Origin: Marmoricola sp. URHB0036
GTDB taxonomy: Bacteria > Actinomycetota > Actinomycetes > Propionibacteriales > Nocardioidaceae
Direction of reading: 5' to 3'
DNA length: 64,000 nucleotides
Assembly: GCF_000426045.1 (NCBI RefSeq)
Contig: NZ_AUEP01000008.1
Coordinates: 124,001 to 188,000 of the forward strand
The notes beneath the pieces are model-generated. The model was not told the origin of the DNA. It worked only from the letters and a program-made list of their open reading frames with translations, and made no database searches. Positions 24,669-33,802 of this stretch are shown here, one piece after another; the first letter of the stretch is position 1, and each line of letters opens with the position of its first letter. Made by a program: the position numbers and the translations under genes.

Positions 24669-25940
24669 CTAACTCGTGGCTGCGTGCACAGCTGTGTCCC
24701 CAGCCGGCCCGGGGCCCGAGGTGCGCTCGAAGTGGCGCGCAGGCTCCGGCAACCGGGACACCACGACGCCGCACACCAGCAACAGCACCGCGAGCGCGCA
24801 CAGGGACGGCACGAAGGAGCCGGACGACGTCCGCGTCACGGCCATCAGGTACACGACCACCACCGAGGTCTGGCCGGCGAGCTGGATCATGCCGTTGGAG
24901 GTGCCCTCGGGCACCGGTGCGGTGATCTCGGCGGAGTACTGCATGCCCACCGGCAGGGCGCTGGTCATGAAGAAGCCCAGCAGGAAGGCGGCTGCAGCCA
25001 GGGCCGCCCGCGAGTCGGCGAAGGTCAGCCACACCAGGGCGGGTGCGGAGAACGTGAAGGAGATCGCGATGAACGGCACCCGTCGCCTGCGCCAGTCGGA
25101 GATCGCCGACATCACCAGGGCACCGATGATGCCGCCGAGCAGGAGAAGTGCGCCCATGTTGCCGGCGTCGACGGAGGAGAACCCGCGTGGCTTGACGATC
25201 TCCTCCACCCAGGTGGAGATGCCGTTGAAGACACCCATCGCGACGAACGCGATCACCAGGAACACCACGAAGGGCCGCACGGCGAGGGCCTGGCGTACGC
25301 CGACGAGCACCGGCGTGGGTGCGGCCACGGGGTTGTCGTCGGGCGGGGTCGGTGGGCGGTCACGGGCGACCAGGACGAAGCCGATGCCGGCCACGAGGGC
25401 GGCCACGCCGTACACCAGCTGCACCGAGGAGATCGACATCGACTCCACCAGCGTCGGGGTGACGGCCATGCCGATGGCGACGCCGAACAGGTTGGCCAGG
25501 GTGATCAGGCTGACGGCAGTCGCTCGCTGGGACTGGGGGAACCACTGCGTGGAGATGGTCGTCCAGGCGTTGAGCAGGAACGGCTGTGCGATGGCTGCCC
25601 CGATGGTGGCCAGCAGTGCCAGCAGGTAGTGCGCTCCGACCAGGCCGCGGGCCACGCCCGAGACACCGGCGAGCAGTGCGCCCAGCCCGGCCGCGAAGCG
25701 GAAGCCGCGATGCACGATGAGCTGCGAGGCCACGAAGGAGAACGGGAGGTAGGCGAGCATGAACGAGATGGCCAGGGTGCCGATGGCCGCCGCGGAGACG
25801 CCGTAGTACTCCTGCGCCGTGCTGGAGACCGGGGCGTAGCTGATCCACAGCGTCTGGATGGTCAGGTTGACCGCCATGAAGGCAGCCAGGACCACCCATC
25901 GGTACGCGTACACCCGAGGCTGGTGCGGCGTCGTGCTCAC
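24669..25940 (-). CDS. MFS transporter
   Basis: The 423-residue protein has 12 predicted membrane segments (N-terminal half to about residue 200, then a loop rich in Pro and Asp, then the second half). The GTG start overlaps the stop of the FAD oxidoreductase gene (GTGA). It is the third gene of a leftward GcvT - FAD oxidoreductase - MFS operon that starts at the palindromic operator at 28788-28807. It probably moves a substrate or product of the pathway; whether import or export cannot be said. Confidence 0.82.
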   Translation of the reverse strand: MSTTPHQPRVYAYRWVVLAAFMAVNLTIQTLWISYAPVSSTAQEYYGVSAAAIGTLAISFMLAYLPFSFVASQLIVHRGFRFAAGLGALLAGVSGVARGLVGAHYLLALLATIGAAIAQPFLLNAWTTISTQWFPQSQRATAVSLITLANLFGVAIGMAVTPTLVESMSISSVQLVYGVAALVAGIGFVLVARDRPPTPPDDNPVAAPTPVLVGVRQALAVRPFVVFLVIAFVAMGVFNGISTWVEEIVKPRGFSSVDAGNMGALLLLGGIIGALVMSAISDWRRRRVPFIAISFTFSAPALVWLTFADSRAALAAAAFLLGFFMTSALPVGMQYSAEITAPVPEGTSNGMIQLAGQTSVVVVYLMAVTRTSSGSFVPSLCALAVLLLVCGVVVSRLPEPARHFERTSGPGPAGDTAVHAATS

Positions 25941-27553
25941 GAGGATGATCGTAGGTCGCGCAGCACCCGATCGCTCGCCAGCTTGCCGGGAGAACCGATC
26001 ACGCAACCGCCGGGATGGGTGCCCGAGCCGCACTGGTAGTAGCCGTCGATGGGGGTCCGGTACTGGCTCCAGCCCGGGGCGGGACGGAAGAAGTACATCT
26101 GCGGGGCGAGGAACTCGCCGGCGAAGATGTTGCCCTCGGTGAGGCCGGTGACCCGCTCGATGTCGACGGGCGTGACCACCTCGCGGTGCAGGACCAGGTC
26201 GCCGAAGCCGGGGAAGTGCGACTCCAGCACCGCCTGGGCCTTGTCGCCGAAGTTCTCCCGCTCGGTCTCCCAGTCCCCGCCCTTGAGCTCGTACGGCGCG
26301 TACTGGACGAAGCACGACATCACGTGCTTCCCGGGTGGTGCCATGTCGGGGTCGACCACCGACTGGATGGCCGCGTCGATGAAGGGCCGCTCGCTGTACC
26401 AGCCGTACTTCGCGGCGTCGAAGGCGCGCTCGACGTACTCGATCGTCGGGCCGATGTTGAGGAACCCGCCGTACTGCGCGTCGCTGTCGGGCAGCGCCGG
26501 GAACACCGGCAGCCCGTCGAGGGCGAAGTTGACCTTGGCCGAGACCCCCCGGAACTTCATCCGCTCGATGTTCTCGACGAGGTCGGCCGGGAGCTCCCGA
26601 GGCTCGACGAGTTCGAGGAAGGTACGACGGGGATCGAGCGCCGACACGACCACGTCGGCCCGGAACTCGGTGCCGTCCTCGAGGGCGACGCCGACGGCCC
26701 GACCATTCGAGGTGATCACGGAGTCGACCCGTGAGCCGAGCCGGATCTCGGCGCCGAACGCCTCGGCCGCCCGGGCCAGCACCTGGGTGAAGCCGCCATT
26801 GCCTCCCTTGTGGAACGCCCACGAACCGAGGTGCCCGTCGTGCTCGCCCATCTTGTGGAAGAGCAGCACCAGCCCCGAGCCGGGAGACATCGGGCCGACC
26901 TTGGAGCCGATGATGCTCGAGGAGGCGTGGAAGCCCTTGACCGCCTCGTGCTCGAAGTAGTCCTCGAGCCAGTCCGACGCACTGCCGGTGAGCAGCCGCA
27001 CCACGTCGTGCATCACCTTCTGCTCGACGCCGCCGAGGTGGTCGAGCAGCCAGGCGACTTCGGCCTGGTCCTCGGGGTCCCGTTCTGACTTCGGGCCGAA
27101 CACGTTCGGCGGCGCGTGGTCGAACAGCGGCCGGATCGCCTGCACCACCCGGTCGAGGTCGTGGTGGTAGCGGTCGTAGGCGTCGGCGTCGTGCCGCGAG
27201 TGACGCCGGATCTCCTGGAGGTTCTGGGCGTGGTCGTCGCCGAGGAGCAGGTAGTCGCCGTCTCCGGTCGGGTGGAACGACGACGGCATCATCAGCGGCA
27301 TGAAGCCGTGCTCGACGAGGTCGAGCTCCTGGATGATGTCCGGGCGCAGCAGGCTCAGGGCGTACGAGAACGTCGTGAAGGAGAAGCCGGGCAGCAGCTC
27401 CTCGGTGATGGCGGCGCCACCCACGAGGTCGCGCTGCTCCAGCACGAGGGTGCGCAGACCTGCCTTGGCGAGGTAGCCCGCGTTGACCAGGCCGTTGTGG
27501 CCACCGCCGACCACGATGGCGTCGTAGGCATGGCTCGACGTGTCGGGGCTCAT
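25937..27553 (-). CDS. NAD(P)/FAD-dependent oxidoreductase (phytoene desaturase-like)
   Basis: The 538-residue protein opens with an FAD-binding Rossmann motif AIVVGGGHNGLVNAGYLAKAG and VLEQRDLVGGAAITEE, and ends with the family's GSGTHPGGCVIGSPGKLAS motif. The architecture is that of CrtI-like FAD oxidoreductases, which also include amine- and betaine-oxidising members of unknown substrate. It is translationally coupled on both sides (ATGA with the GcvT-like gene, GTGA with the MFS gene). In this context it may oxidise an amine or desaturate a methylated intermediate, passing electrons or a C1 unit on. That role is inferred. Confidence 0.82.
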   Translation of the reverse strand: MSPDTSSHAYDAIVVGGGHNGLVNAGYLAKAGLRTLVLEQRDLVGGAAITEELLPGFSFTTFSYALSLLRPDIIQELDLVEHGFMPLMMPSSFHPTGDGDYLLLGDDHAQNLQEIRRHSRHDADAYDRYHHDLDRVVQAIRPLFDHAPPNVFGPKSERDPEDQAEVAWLLDHLGGVEQKVMHDVVRLLTGSASDWLEDYFEHEAVKGFHASSSIIGSKVGPMSPGSGLVLLFHKMGEHDGHLGSWAFHKGGNGGFTQVLARAAEAFGAEIRLGSRVDSVITSNGRAVGVALEDGTEFRADVVVSALDPRRTFLELVEPRELPADLVENIERMKFRGVSAKVNFALDGLPVFPALPDSDAQYGGFLNIGPTIEYVERAFDAAKYGWYSERPFIDAAIQSVVDPDMAPPGKHVMSCFVQYAPYELKGGDWETERENFGDKAQAVLESHFPGFGDLVLHREVVTPVDIERVTGLTEGNIFAGEFLAPQMYFFRPAPGWSQYRTPIDGYYQCGSGTHPGGCVIGSPGKLASDRVLRDLRSSS

Positions 27554-28767
27554 GGCTTCGCCGCCTTCCGCGGTGGGTTGAACAGGGGAAGCCGCGCCGT
27601 ACGGGCCAGCACGGTCGTGTTCGAGTGGTTGATGGCCAGCTCCATGTGCACCTCGGAGCCGGGGGAGGCGACGTCCGGGCGCACGCGCGCCAAGCCGATG
27701 TGCTTCTGCAGCACCGGGGAGTACATGAAGCTGGTGACGTAGCCGACCTGTGACCCTCCCGCGGTCGTCGGCCGGTCGTGCAGCACGGACTCGTAGGGCA
27801 GCGGGTGCTCGTCCTTGGGTGGCAGCAGTCCGGCGTCGCGGTGCAGCATGTCCCACGCCCTCCAGTCCACGACGATCCCGACCGAGGCCCATCGAGAGGA
27901 CTTCGTGGCGAGCTCGCGCCGGATGGCGGCACCGCCGACGAACGCGCGGTCGCCGTCGGCCACACCACGGAGCATCCAGCCCATGCCGAGCTCGGTCGGC
28001 GTGACTCGTTCGTGGTCGGTGAATGCGGTCCGGCTGTTGTGCCACTCGACGTCGACGAGCGGGAGGCCGGCCTCGATGCGCAGCATCATCAGCGCCTCCT
28101 CCCCGAAGGGGCGTACGCCGTGGCCACGACCCGCGTCGAGGATCGCGTCGAGCACGCCGACCGCCTGGTCGGCCTCCACGGTGACCTCGAACCCGAGGTC
28201 ACCGGTGTAGCCGGTGCGGGACAGGGTCACCGGGGAGGAGCCGAGCTTGGTGTCCGCGAGCCCGAAGAACGGTAGCGAACCGGCCTCGGGCATCAGCATC
28301 GCGAGCACGGTCCGGGACCGGGGTCCCTGGACGGCGAGGATCCCGTAGCTCTCCGAGACGTCCTCGATCTCGACGCGCAGACGTCCGCGCAGGTCGCTGA
28401 ACCAGCCGAGGTTGGGACGGGCAGCGGTCAGCAGGAAGTCGGTGTCGGAGTGCCGGAACACGACGCCGTCCTCCATCACGAATCCGCGGTCGTCGCACCA
28501 CAGCGTGTACTGCGCGTTGCCGGGCCGGCACAGTCGGACGTCGCGGACCAGCACCCCGGCGAGGAACTGCTCGGCGTCGGGACCCTGGATCCGGTACTTG
28601 TACAGCGGCGAGGTGTCGAAGACGCCGACGGCGTTGCGGACCGCGAAGTACTCGTGCTTGGGGGCGTCGGTGTAGCGCAGCGCCGACAGGTAGCCCTGCC
28701 ACTGCGTGTAGAGACCCTGGGTGTTGAGCTCACCCAGCCGCGGGTGGAACGGCGTCGTCCTGATCAT
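27550..28767 (-). CDS. GcvT-like aminomethyltransferase / tetrahydrofolate-dependent demethylase
   Basis: The 405-residue protein matches the GcvT/DmdA fold: VGVFDTSPLYKYRIQGPDAEQFL at the N-terminus, GILAVQGPRSRTVL, SRTGYTGDLGFEV, LRIEAGLPLVDVEW, and a C-terminal GYVTSFMYSPVLQKHIGLA barrel. Such proteins bind tetrahydrofolate and accept a methyl or methylene group from glycine, dimethylglycine, sarcosine or dimethylsulfoniopropionate. No gcvH or gcvP is near, so glycine cleavage is unlikely. It is the first gene of its operon, starting 20 bp downstream (minus strand) of a palindromic operator. It fits a C1-capturing step for the Rieske and sarcosine-oxidase-like enzymes further on. Confidence 0.82.
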   Translation of the reverse strand: MIRTTPFHPRLGELNTQGLYTQWQGYLSALRYTDAPKHEYFAVRNAVGVFDTSPLYKYRIQGPDAEQFLAGVLVRDVRLCRPGNAQYTLWCDDRGFVMEDGVVFRHSDTDFLLTAARPNLGWFSDLRGRLRVEIEDVSESYGILAVQGPRSRTVLAMLMPEAGSLPFFGLADTKLGSSPVTLSRTGYTGDLGFEVTVEADQAVGVLDAILDAGRGHGVRPFGEEALMMLRIEAGLPLVDVEWHNSRTAFTDHERVTPTELGMGWMLRGVADGDRAFVGGAAIRRELATKSSRWASVGIVVDWRAWDMLHRDAGLLPPKDEHPLPYESVLHDRPTTAGGSQVGYVTSFMYSPVLQKHIGLARVRPDVASPGSEVHMELAINHSNTTVLARTARLPLFNPPRKAAKP

Positions 28768-28779
28768 GGTGGTCAGACG

Positions 28780-30909
28780 TTATCTGTTACTGACTCGCGC
28801 GTCAGTAGCGACGCCGAGGGAGTCGAGCAGCCAGGCGTAGACCTCGGCCTCGTAGTCGAGCCGGGCGTACCGACCGGAGGGGCCGGCATGGGCGCCGGCG
28901 CCGGTCTCGGCCCGGAACAGGCAGCGGGGTGACCACTCCGGGTCGGAATCCCGGAGGGCGGCCGTCCACTTCGCCGGCTCGTGGACCATCACCCGGGCGT
29001 CGTGCAGGGCCCCGGTGACGAGCAGGTCCGGTCGGGAACCCGCCGGCGGCAGGTGGTCGTACGGCGACCAGGCCAGCATCCAGTCGAAGTCGGCCCTGCG
29101 CCGCGGGTCGCCCCACTCGTCCCACTCGTTGACCGTGAGGGGGATGGACGGGTCGAGCATGGTGGTGACGGCGTCCACGAACGGCACCTCGGCGACGACG
29201 GCCCGCCAGCGCTCCGGCCGCTGGCTGAGCACCGCTCCCTGCAGCAGCCCACCGGCACTGAGCCCGCGGGTGCCGATGCGGCTGCCGTCGACCAGTCCCG
29301 CCTCGGCCAGCCCGTCCGCGACGGCGATGTGGTCGGTGAAGGTGTTCTGCTTGTGCTCGAGGTGACCGTCGATCCACCACCGCCGACCGCCCTCACCACC
29401 GCCGCGGATGTGGGCGTGCACGAAGACGACGCCGGCGTCGAGCAGGCTCGGCAGTGCCGGGTCCCAGGCCGGGTCGTCGGTGGACTCGTAGGCGCCGTAG
29501 CCGTACATCAGGACCGGTGCGGTGCCGTCGAGCGGCGTGTCCCGGTGTCGTACGACGGTCGCCGGCACCTGGGTCCCGTCGGGGGAGGGGAACGTCCTGG
29601 TCTCGCTGACGTACCGATCCGGGTCGTGTCCGGGTGCTTCCTGGTGGTGTCGCTCCGTGCGCGTGCCGGTCGCGAAGTCGACCTCCGACCACACCGGCGG
29701 GTGCACGTAGGACTCGTCGACGACGGTCACGCCGCTCGCCGTGAAGTCCTCGTTGTGGGTCTGGTCGACGGTCCCGCTCTCGAAGAGGGGGTCGACGACG
29801 AACCCGGCGGAGTCCAGCGCGTCCACCGGCAGCACCCGCAACCGGTGCCGGACGTCGGCGCGGAAGCTCAGCACCACGTGGGTGGCGAAGGCGTCGACCC
29901 GCTCCAGCCGCTCGCCCGGGTCCTCCGGCCGCACCGGCTGCCACGTCGTGTGGTCCTGGTCGGCATCGCGGGGGACCGGGCAGCGCGCCAGGCGGAACTC
30001 CTGGGCACCGTCGTTGGTGACGAGCAGGAGGGTCTCGGTGCCGTCGGGCAGGACGACGTGCTCGGCGTGGTACTCGATGCCCGGGCGTCGCCCCCCGACG
30101 GAGCGCGGCGTCGCGGTCGGGTCGTGGGCGTCGAGGACCCACACCTCCCGGGTGTCACGGCTCTGCGTCCAGAACACGACGAGTCCGCCACTGCGGGTGC
30201 CGCGCACCTCGAGCTCGAAACGCTCGTCCGGCTCGTCGAGCACCAGCACGTCCATGTCGTACGACGACCCGATGGCATGCCGCCACACCTGGAAGGGCCG
30301 GTAGGCCTCGTCGTGCACCGTGTAGAAGAAGTACGCCGAGTCGGCGCTCCACGCTCCGCTGTAGTAGGACCGCGGCACCACGTCGGCCAGGTCCTCGCCC
30401 GAGTCCAGATCGCGGAACCGCAGCTCGTAGACCTCGTCGCCGGTCCGGTCGACCGAGTAGGCGAGCAGTCGTTCGTCGGGGCTGACCATGGTCAGCCCGA
30501 GCTCGAGGTAGCCCGAGTCGTCGGCCAGCAGGTTGGCATCGAGCAGCAGCTCGCCCTGACCCGGGCCTCCTGGAGTGGACTGCCCCGGAAGGTCGAAATC
30601 ACGCAACAGTTGCGTGTACTCCCTTCCCGCCGGGAGGAGCGTGTAGTAGTAACGAGTCTGATGTCGCCAACTGACTGACAAGTCAGTAGCCGGCACCCGG
30701 TTCTTCATCTCGGATCGCAGTCCGTCTACGAGGGGGCTCAGATGTCCGGTGGCAGATTCGTACCAGCGACGTTCCGCCGCGAGGTACTCCAGAAGCTCGG
30801 GCGACTCGTGGTCGCGCATCCAGCTGTAGGGGTCGGCTCGCGCGACTCCGTGCTCCCGGTGCACGTGCGGCACCTGTCTCGCCAGCGGAGGGGACGTCAC
30901 AGCGGGCAC
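28780..30909 (-). CDS. S9-family prolyl oligopeptidase (oligopeptidase B-like)
   Basis: The 709-residue protein has an N-terminal beta-propeller (about residues 75-420) and a C-terminal alpha/beta hydrolase domain. The triad is readable: S551 in GLSAGG, D637 in GALHDAR, H674 in GAGAHAGPSG. The N-terminal PHVHREHGVARADPYSWMRD is family-typical and supports a start at 30909 or at the next GTG (30900). It cleaves short peptides in the cytosol, often after basic residues or Pro. Its 5' end overlaps the divergent ABC substrate-binding gene, and operator site 2 lies inside its coding region, so the two divergent genes share interwoven control regions. It probably cleaves imported oligopeptides. Confidence 0.88.
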   Translation of the reverse strand: MPAVTSPPLARQVPHVHREHGVARADPYSWMRDHESPELLEYLAAERRWYESATGHLSPLVDGLRSEMKNRVPATDLSVSWRHQTRYYYTLLPAGREYTQLLRDFDLPGQSTPGGPGQGELLLDANLLADDSGYLELGLTMVSPDERLLAYSVDRTGDEVYELRFRDLDSGEDLADVVPRSYYSGAWSADSAYFFYTVHDEAYRPFQVWRHAIGSSYDMDVLVLDEPDERFELEVRGTRSGGLVVFWTQSRDTREVWVLDAHDPTATPRSVGGRRPGIEYHAEHVVLPDGTETLLLVTNDGAQEFRLARCPVPRDADQDHTTWQPVRPEDPGERLERVDAFATHVVLSFRADVRHRLRVLPVDALDSAGFVVDPLFESGTVDQTHNEDFTASGVTVVDESYVHPPVWSEVDFATGTRTERHHQEAPGHDPDRYVSETRTFPSPDGTQVPATVVRHRDTPLDGTAPVLMYGYGAYESTDDPAWDPALPSLLDAGVVFVHAHIRGGGEGGRRWWIDGHLEHKQNTFTDHIAVADGLAEAGLVDGSRIGTRGLSAGGLLQGAVLSQRPERWRAVVAEVPFVDAVTTMLDPSIPLTVNEWDEWGDPRRRADFDWMLAWSPYDHLPPAGSRPDLLVTGALHDARVMVHEPAKWTAALRDSDPEWSPRCLFRAETGAGAHAGPSGRYARLDYEAEVYAWLLDSLGVATDARVSNR
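28788..28807. promoter_or_regulatory. Operator site 1 (TACTGACT-N4-AGTCAGTA type)
   Basis: TACTGACT (28788-28795), CGCG, CGTCAGTA (28800-28807): arms complementary at 7 of 8 positions. It sits 20 bp upstream of the GcvT-like start (28767, minus strand) and overlaps the last codons of the S9 peptidase gene. It is one of four such 20-bp palindromes in 24.6-51 kb. Confidence 0.7.
30669..30688. promoter_or_regulatory. Operator site 2, inside the S9 peptidase gene
   Basis: AACTGACT (30669-30676), GACA, AGTCAGTA (30681-30688): arms complementary at 7 of 8 positions, with the same 4-bp spacer as the other three sites. It lies about 170-200 bp upstream of the ABC substrate-binding gene and about 220 bp inside the S9 gene on the other strand. 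Confidence 0.65.
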
Positions 30910-32763
30910 CGTACTCTCACCCGCCTCGTCGTGGCACTGGGTCTGATCGCCGGGTTCTTCGTGCTGACTCCTGCCCCGTCGGCGACGGCCGCCGACGACG
31001 ACACCTTCACCGTGGCGCTGACCGACGAGGTCGACTCCCTGAACCCGTTCCTCGGAGTGCTGGCGAACTCCTACGAGATGTGGGCGATGACCTACAACTT
31101 CATGGTCGGCTACTCGATGAAGGACATGTCACCGCAGCCGGAGCTGGCCACGAAGTGGGAGACGTCCCCTGACGGGAAGACCTGGACCTTCCACATCCGC
31201 GACGACGTGAAGTGGACTGACGGGCAACAGCTCACGGCGGCCGACATCGCCTACACCTACAACCGGGTGCTGCACGGCACCGTCGAGGCGAACAACTGGT
31301 CGAGCTACCTCAACAACGTCACCAGCGTCACCGCGCCCGACGCCGGCACGGTGGTGCTCAAGCTGTCCAGGGCCAATGCCGTGCTCCCGTTGCTGCCGAT
31401 CCCGATCGTGCCCGAGCACATCTGGAAGAACGTCAGCGAGAAGGCGATGAAGAGCTTCGGCAACGCGCCGACGCCGGGCCACCCGATCGTCGGGTCGGGT
31501 CCGTACATCCTCGAGGAGGGCAAGACCGGCGGCTCGACGTTCAAGTTCGTGGCCAACAAGAACTACTGGGACGGCGCACCGCACGTCGAGCACGTCGACT
31601 TCCGGGTCTTCAAGAGCACCGACCCCGCCGTGCAGGCGCTGATCAAGGGCGAGGCCGACTTCGTCGACGACATCACCGCGCTGCAGGTGCGAGCCCTCAA
31701 GGGCAAGGACGGGATCACCGCGGGCAACAACATCTCCCCGTTGTTCGAGGAGATCGGGTTCAACACCGGAGCGGTCGACACCAAGACGAACAAGCCGATC
31801 GGCGACGCCAACCCTGCGGTGCTGGACCCGAAGTTCCGGCATGCGCTCGGGTACGCCGTCGACCTCGACCGCATCGTGAAGAGCGCGTTCCAGGGGGCTG
31901 CCACGCCCGGCTCGACGGTCGTCCCGTCGCCGTACACGACCTGGCACTGGAACCCGCCGGACGACGAGAAGTTCAGCTTCGACCTCGACAAGGCCGGCCA
32001 GCTACTCGACGAGGCGGGCTACAAGAAGGGCAGCGACGGCAAGCGCACCCTGCCCAACGGCAAGCCGATCGCACCGCTGCGCCTCTTCTCCCGCAGCGAC
32101 TCGGAGTTCTCGACCAACATCATGAACTTCCTCAAGGAGTGGCTGGCCGACCTCGGGATCGACTCGAAGGTGACCGCCATGGACAGCGGCAAGCTCGGTG
32201 ACGTGATCCTCTCCGGGGAGTTCGACCTGTTCCAGTGGGACTGGTACGTCGAGCCCGACCCGGACGGGATCCTGGCCGACTTCACCTGTGACCAGCGCGG
32301 CGGGCTGTCGGACTCGTGGTACTGCGACAAGGACTACGACGCGATGTACAAGCAGCAGAACGGCGAGATGGACAAGGCGAAGCGGATCGAGATCGTCAAG
32401 GCCATGCAGCAGAAGCTCTACGAGGACTCGCCGTACATCGTGGTGGCAGAGACCACCCAGGGGCAGGCCGTGCGCACCGACCGGTTCGCCTGCTTCCAGC
32501 CGCAGCCCGACCCCGGCGGAGTCTGGCTGATCCAGTACGGCGGACACAACTACAACCAGTTCCGCCCGACCTCCCAGGCCGGCGACTGCGACGGGGTGGC
32601 CTCGGCGCTCGGCGCGAGCTCGTCATCGAGCACGAAGTCCTCCGACGACGGCGGCGGCAGCAACGCGGCCGCGTGGATCGCCGGCGGCGTCGTCGTCATC
32701 GCCCTCGTGGGTGGCGGAGTGCTGCTGCTGCGTCGTCGGAGCACTGCGGCCGAGCGGGAGTGA
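30859..32763 (+). CDS. Peptide-type ABC transporter substrate-binding protein, C-terminally membrane-anchored
   Basis: This family-5 solute-binding protein of about 634 residues (SBP_bac_5; TVALTDEVDSLNPFLG, WTDGQQLTAADIAYTYNRVL, GSGPYILEEG, FDLFQWDWYVEPDPDG) binds peptides, opines or similar amines outside the membrane. It has a Sec signal peptide (TLTRLVVALGLIAGFFVL, cleavage after SATA) but no lipobox. Instead a C-terminal Ser-rich linker, one membrane helix (WIAGGVVVIALVGGGVLLL) and RRR hold it on the cell. The frame opens at 30742; in-frame GTGs at 30850, 30859 and 30865 give a sensible signal peptide. It is the first gene of a five-gene transporter operon. Confidence 0.85.
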   Translation: MHVRHLSRQRRGRHSGHRTLTRLVVALGLIAGFFVLTPAPSATAADDDTFTVALTDEVDSLNPFLGVLANSYEMWAMTYNFMVGYSMKDMSPQPELATKWETSPDGKTWTFHIRDDVKWTDGQQLTAADIAYTYNRVLHGTVEANNWSSYLNNVTSVTAPDAGTVVLKLSRANAVLPLLPIPIVPEHIWKNVSEKAMKSFGNAPTPGHPIVGSGPYILEEGKTGGSTFKFVANKNYWDGAPHVEHVDFRVFKSTDPAVQALIKGEADFVDDITALQVRALKGKDGITAGNNISPLFEEIGFNTGAVDTKTNKPIGDANPAVLDPKFRHALGYAVDLDRIVKSAFQGAATPGSTVVPSPYTTWHWNPPDDEKFSFDLDKAGQLLDEAGYKKGSDGKRTLPNGKPIAPLRLFSRSDSEFSTNIMNFLKEWLADLGIDSKVTAMDSGKLGDVILSGEFDLFQWDWYVEPDPDGILADFTCDQRGGLSDSWYCDKDYDAMYKQQNGEMDKAKRIEIVKAMQQKLYEDSPYIVVAETTQGQAVRTDRFACFQPQPDPGGVWLIQYGGHNYNQFRPTSQAGDCDGVASALGASSSSSTKSSDDGGGSNAAAWIAGGVVVIALVGGGVLLLRRRSTAAERE

Positions 32764-32773
32764 CGCCGCACCG

Positions 32774-33802
32774 ATGACCGCCGTCGTCACGAACGCGCCG
32801 GCACCGCCGGTCGCCCGCCGTCGCACCTACCTGAGCTACGTCGGGTCCAAGGTGCTGGGCGCGTTCGGCAGCCTGTGCTTCGTCCTGGTGCTCAACTTCT
32901 TCCTGTTCCGCGTGCTGCCGGGAGACCCGGCCCGCACCCTCGGGCGCGGACGGTTCCGCACCGAGGCGCAGCTCGAGGCCTTCCGGCACACCTACGGCCT
33001 CGACCAGTCCCTGCCGCACCAGTTCGTCACCTACGTCGGCAACACCCTGACCGGACACCTGGGGGTGTCGCTCCGCTACCGGGTGCCGGTCAGCGAGCTG
33101 ATCTCCGAACGCCTGGGCACCACCCTGCTGCTCGTGGGCAGCTCGACGATCCTGGCGATGGTCATCGGGGTCTACATCGGGATGATCGGCGCCTGGAACC
33201 GGGGTGGTCCGTTCGACCGGTTCTCGACCGGCTCGACGCTGACGCTCTACTCCATGCCGGAGTGGTGGCTGGGCCTGATCCTGATCGCCGTCTTCGCGGT
33301 CGGCATCGGGCCGTTCCCGGGGCTCTTCCCGACCGGTGGGTTGCACTCCCTCGACGTCGATCCCAACAGCCTCCAGGGCTGGATCGACACTGCCTGGCAC
33401 CTGACCCTGCCGGTGCTCACGCTGACGCTGGCGTTCCTCGCGGAGTACTCCCTGGTGATGCGCTCCTCGCTGCTCGACGAGCTGGGGGAGGACTACCTGA
33501 CCACGGCGCGCGCCAAGGGCTTGCGTGACGTCGACGTGCGCCGCCGGCACGCCGCTCGCAATGCCCTGCTCCCCACCACCACCCTCTCCGCGATCAGCCT
33601 CGGGTACGTCGTCTCGGGGGCCATCACCATCGAGACGGTGTTCTCCATACCGGGGCTGGGACTGCTCGCGCAGGAGGCACTCAGCATCCCGGACTACTGG
33701 GTGCTCCAGGGGACCTTCCTGGTGGCGGCGGCCGGAGTGATCCTGGCCAACCTGATCGCCAACCTGCTCTACGGCGTCCTCGACCCACGGGTGCGCTCGT
33801 GA
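32774..33802 (+). CDS. Peptide-type ABC transporter permease (DppB/OppB-like)
   Basis: The 342-residue protein has six membrane segments. It carries the DppB-type periplasmic region (RVLPGDPARTLGRGR) and the EAA loop (DYLTTARAKGLRDVDVRRRHAARNALLP) that contacts the ATPase. It starts 10 bp after the binding-protein stop and overlaps the next permease by 4 bp (GTGA). It forms a heterodimeric channel with the 33799-34710 product. Confidence 0.93.
   Translation: MTAVVTNAPAPPVARRRTYLSYVGSKVLGAFGSLCFVLVLNFFLFRVLPGDPARTLGRGRFRTEAQLEAFRHTYGLDQSLPHQFVTYVGNTLTGHLGVSLRYRVPVSELISERLGTTLLLVGSSTILAMVIGVYIGMIGAWNRGGPFDRFSTGSTLTLYSMPEWWLGLILIAVFAVGIGPFPGLFPTGGLHSLDVDPNSLQGWIDTAWHLTLPVLTLTLAFLAEYSLVMRSSLLDELGEDYLTTARAKGLRDVDVRRRHAARNALLPTTTLSAISLGYVVSGAITIETVFSIPGLGLLAQEALSIPDYWVLQGTFLVAAAGVILANLIANLLYGVLDPRVRS

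Noticed and set aside
24669-27968. 1099-codon fused frame joining an Arg-rich segment to the MFS protein
   Set aside because: The first two thirds are an out-of-frame shadow of the FAD oxidoreductase; the real MFS gene starts at the GTG at 25940.
27550-28767. Glycine cleavage system T protein in the strict sense
   Set aside because: No gcvH or gcvP is nearby, and the context is amine demethylation, so a GcvT-like demethylase is a better reading.
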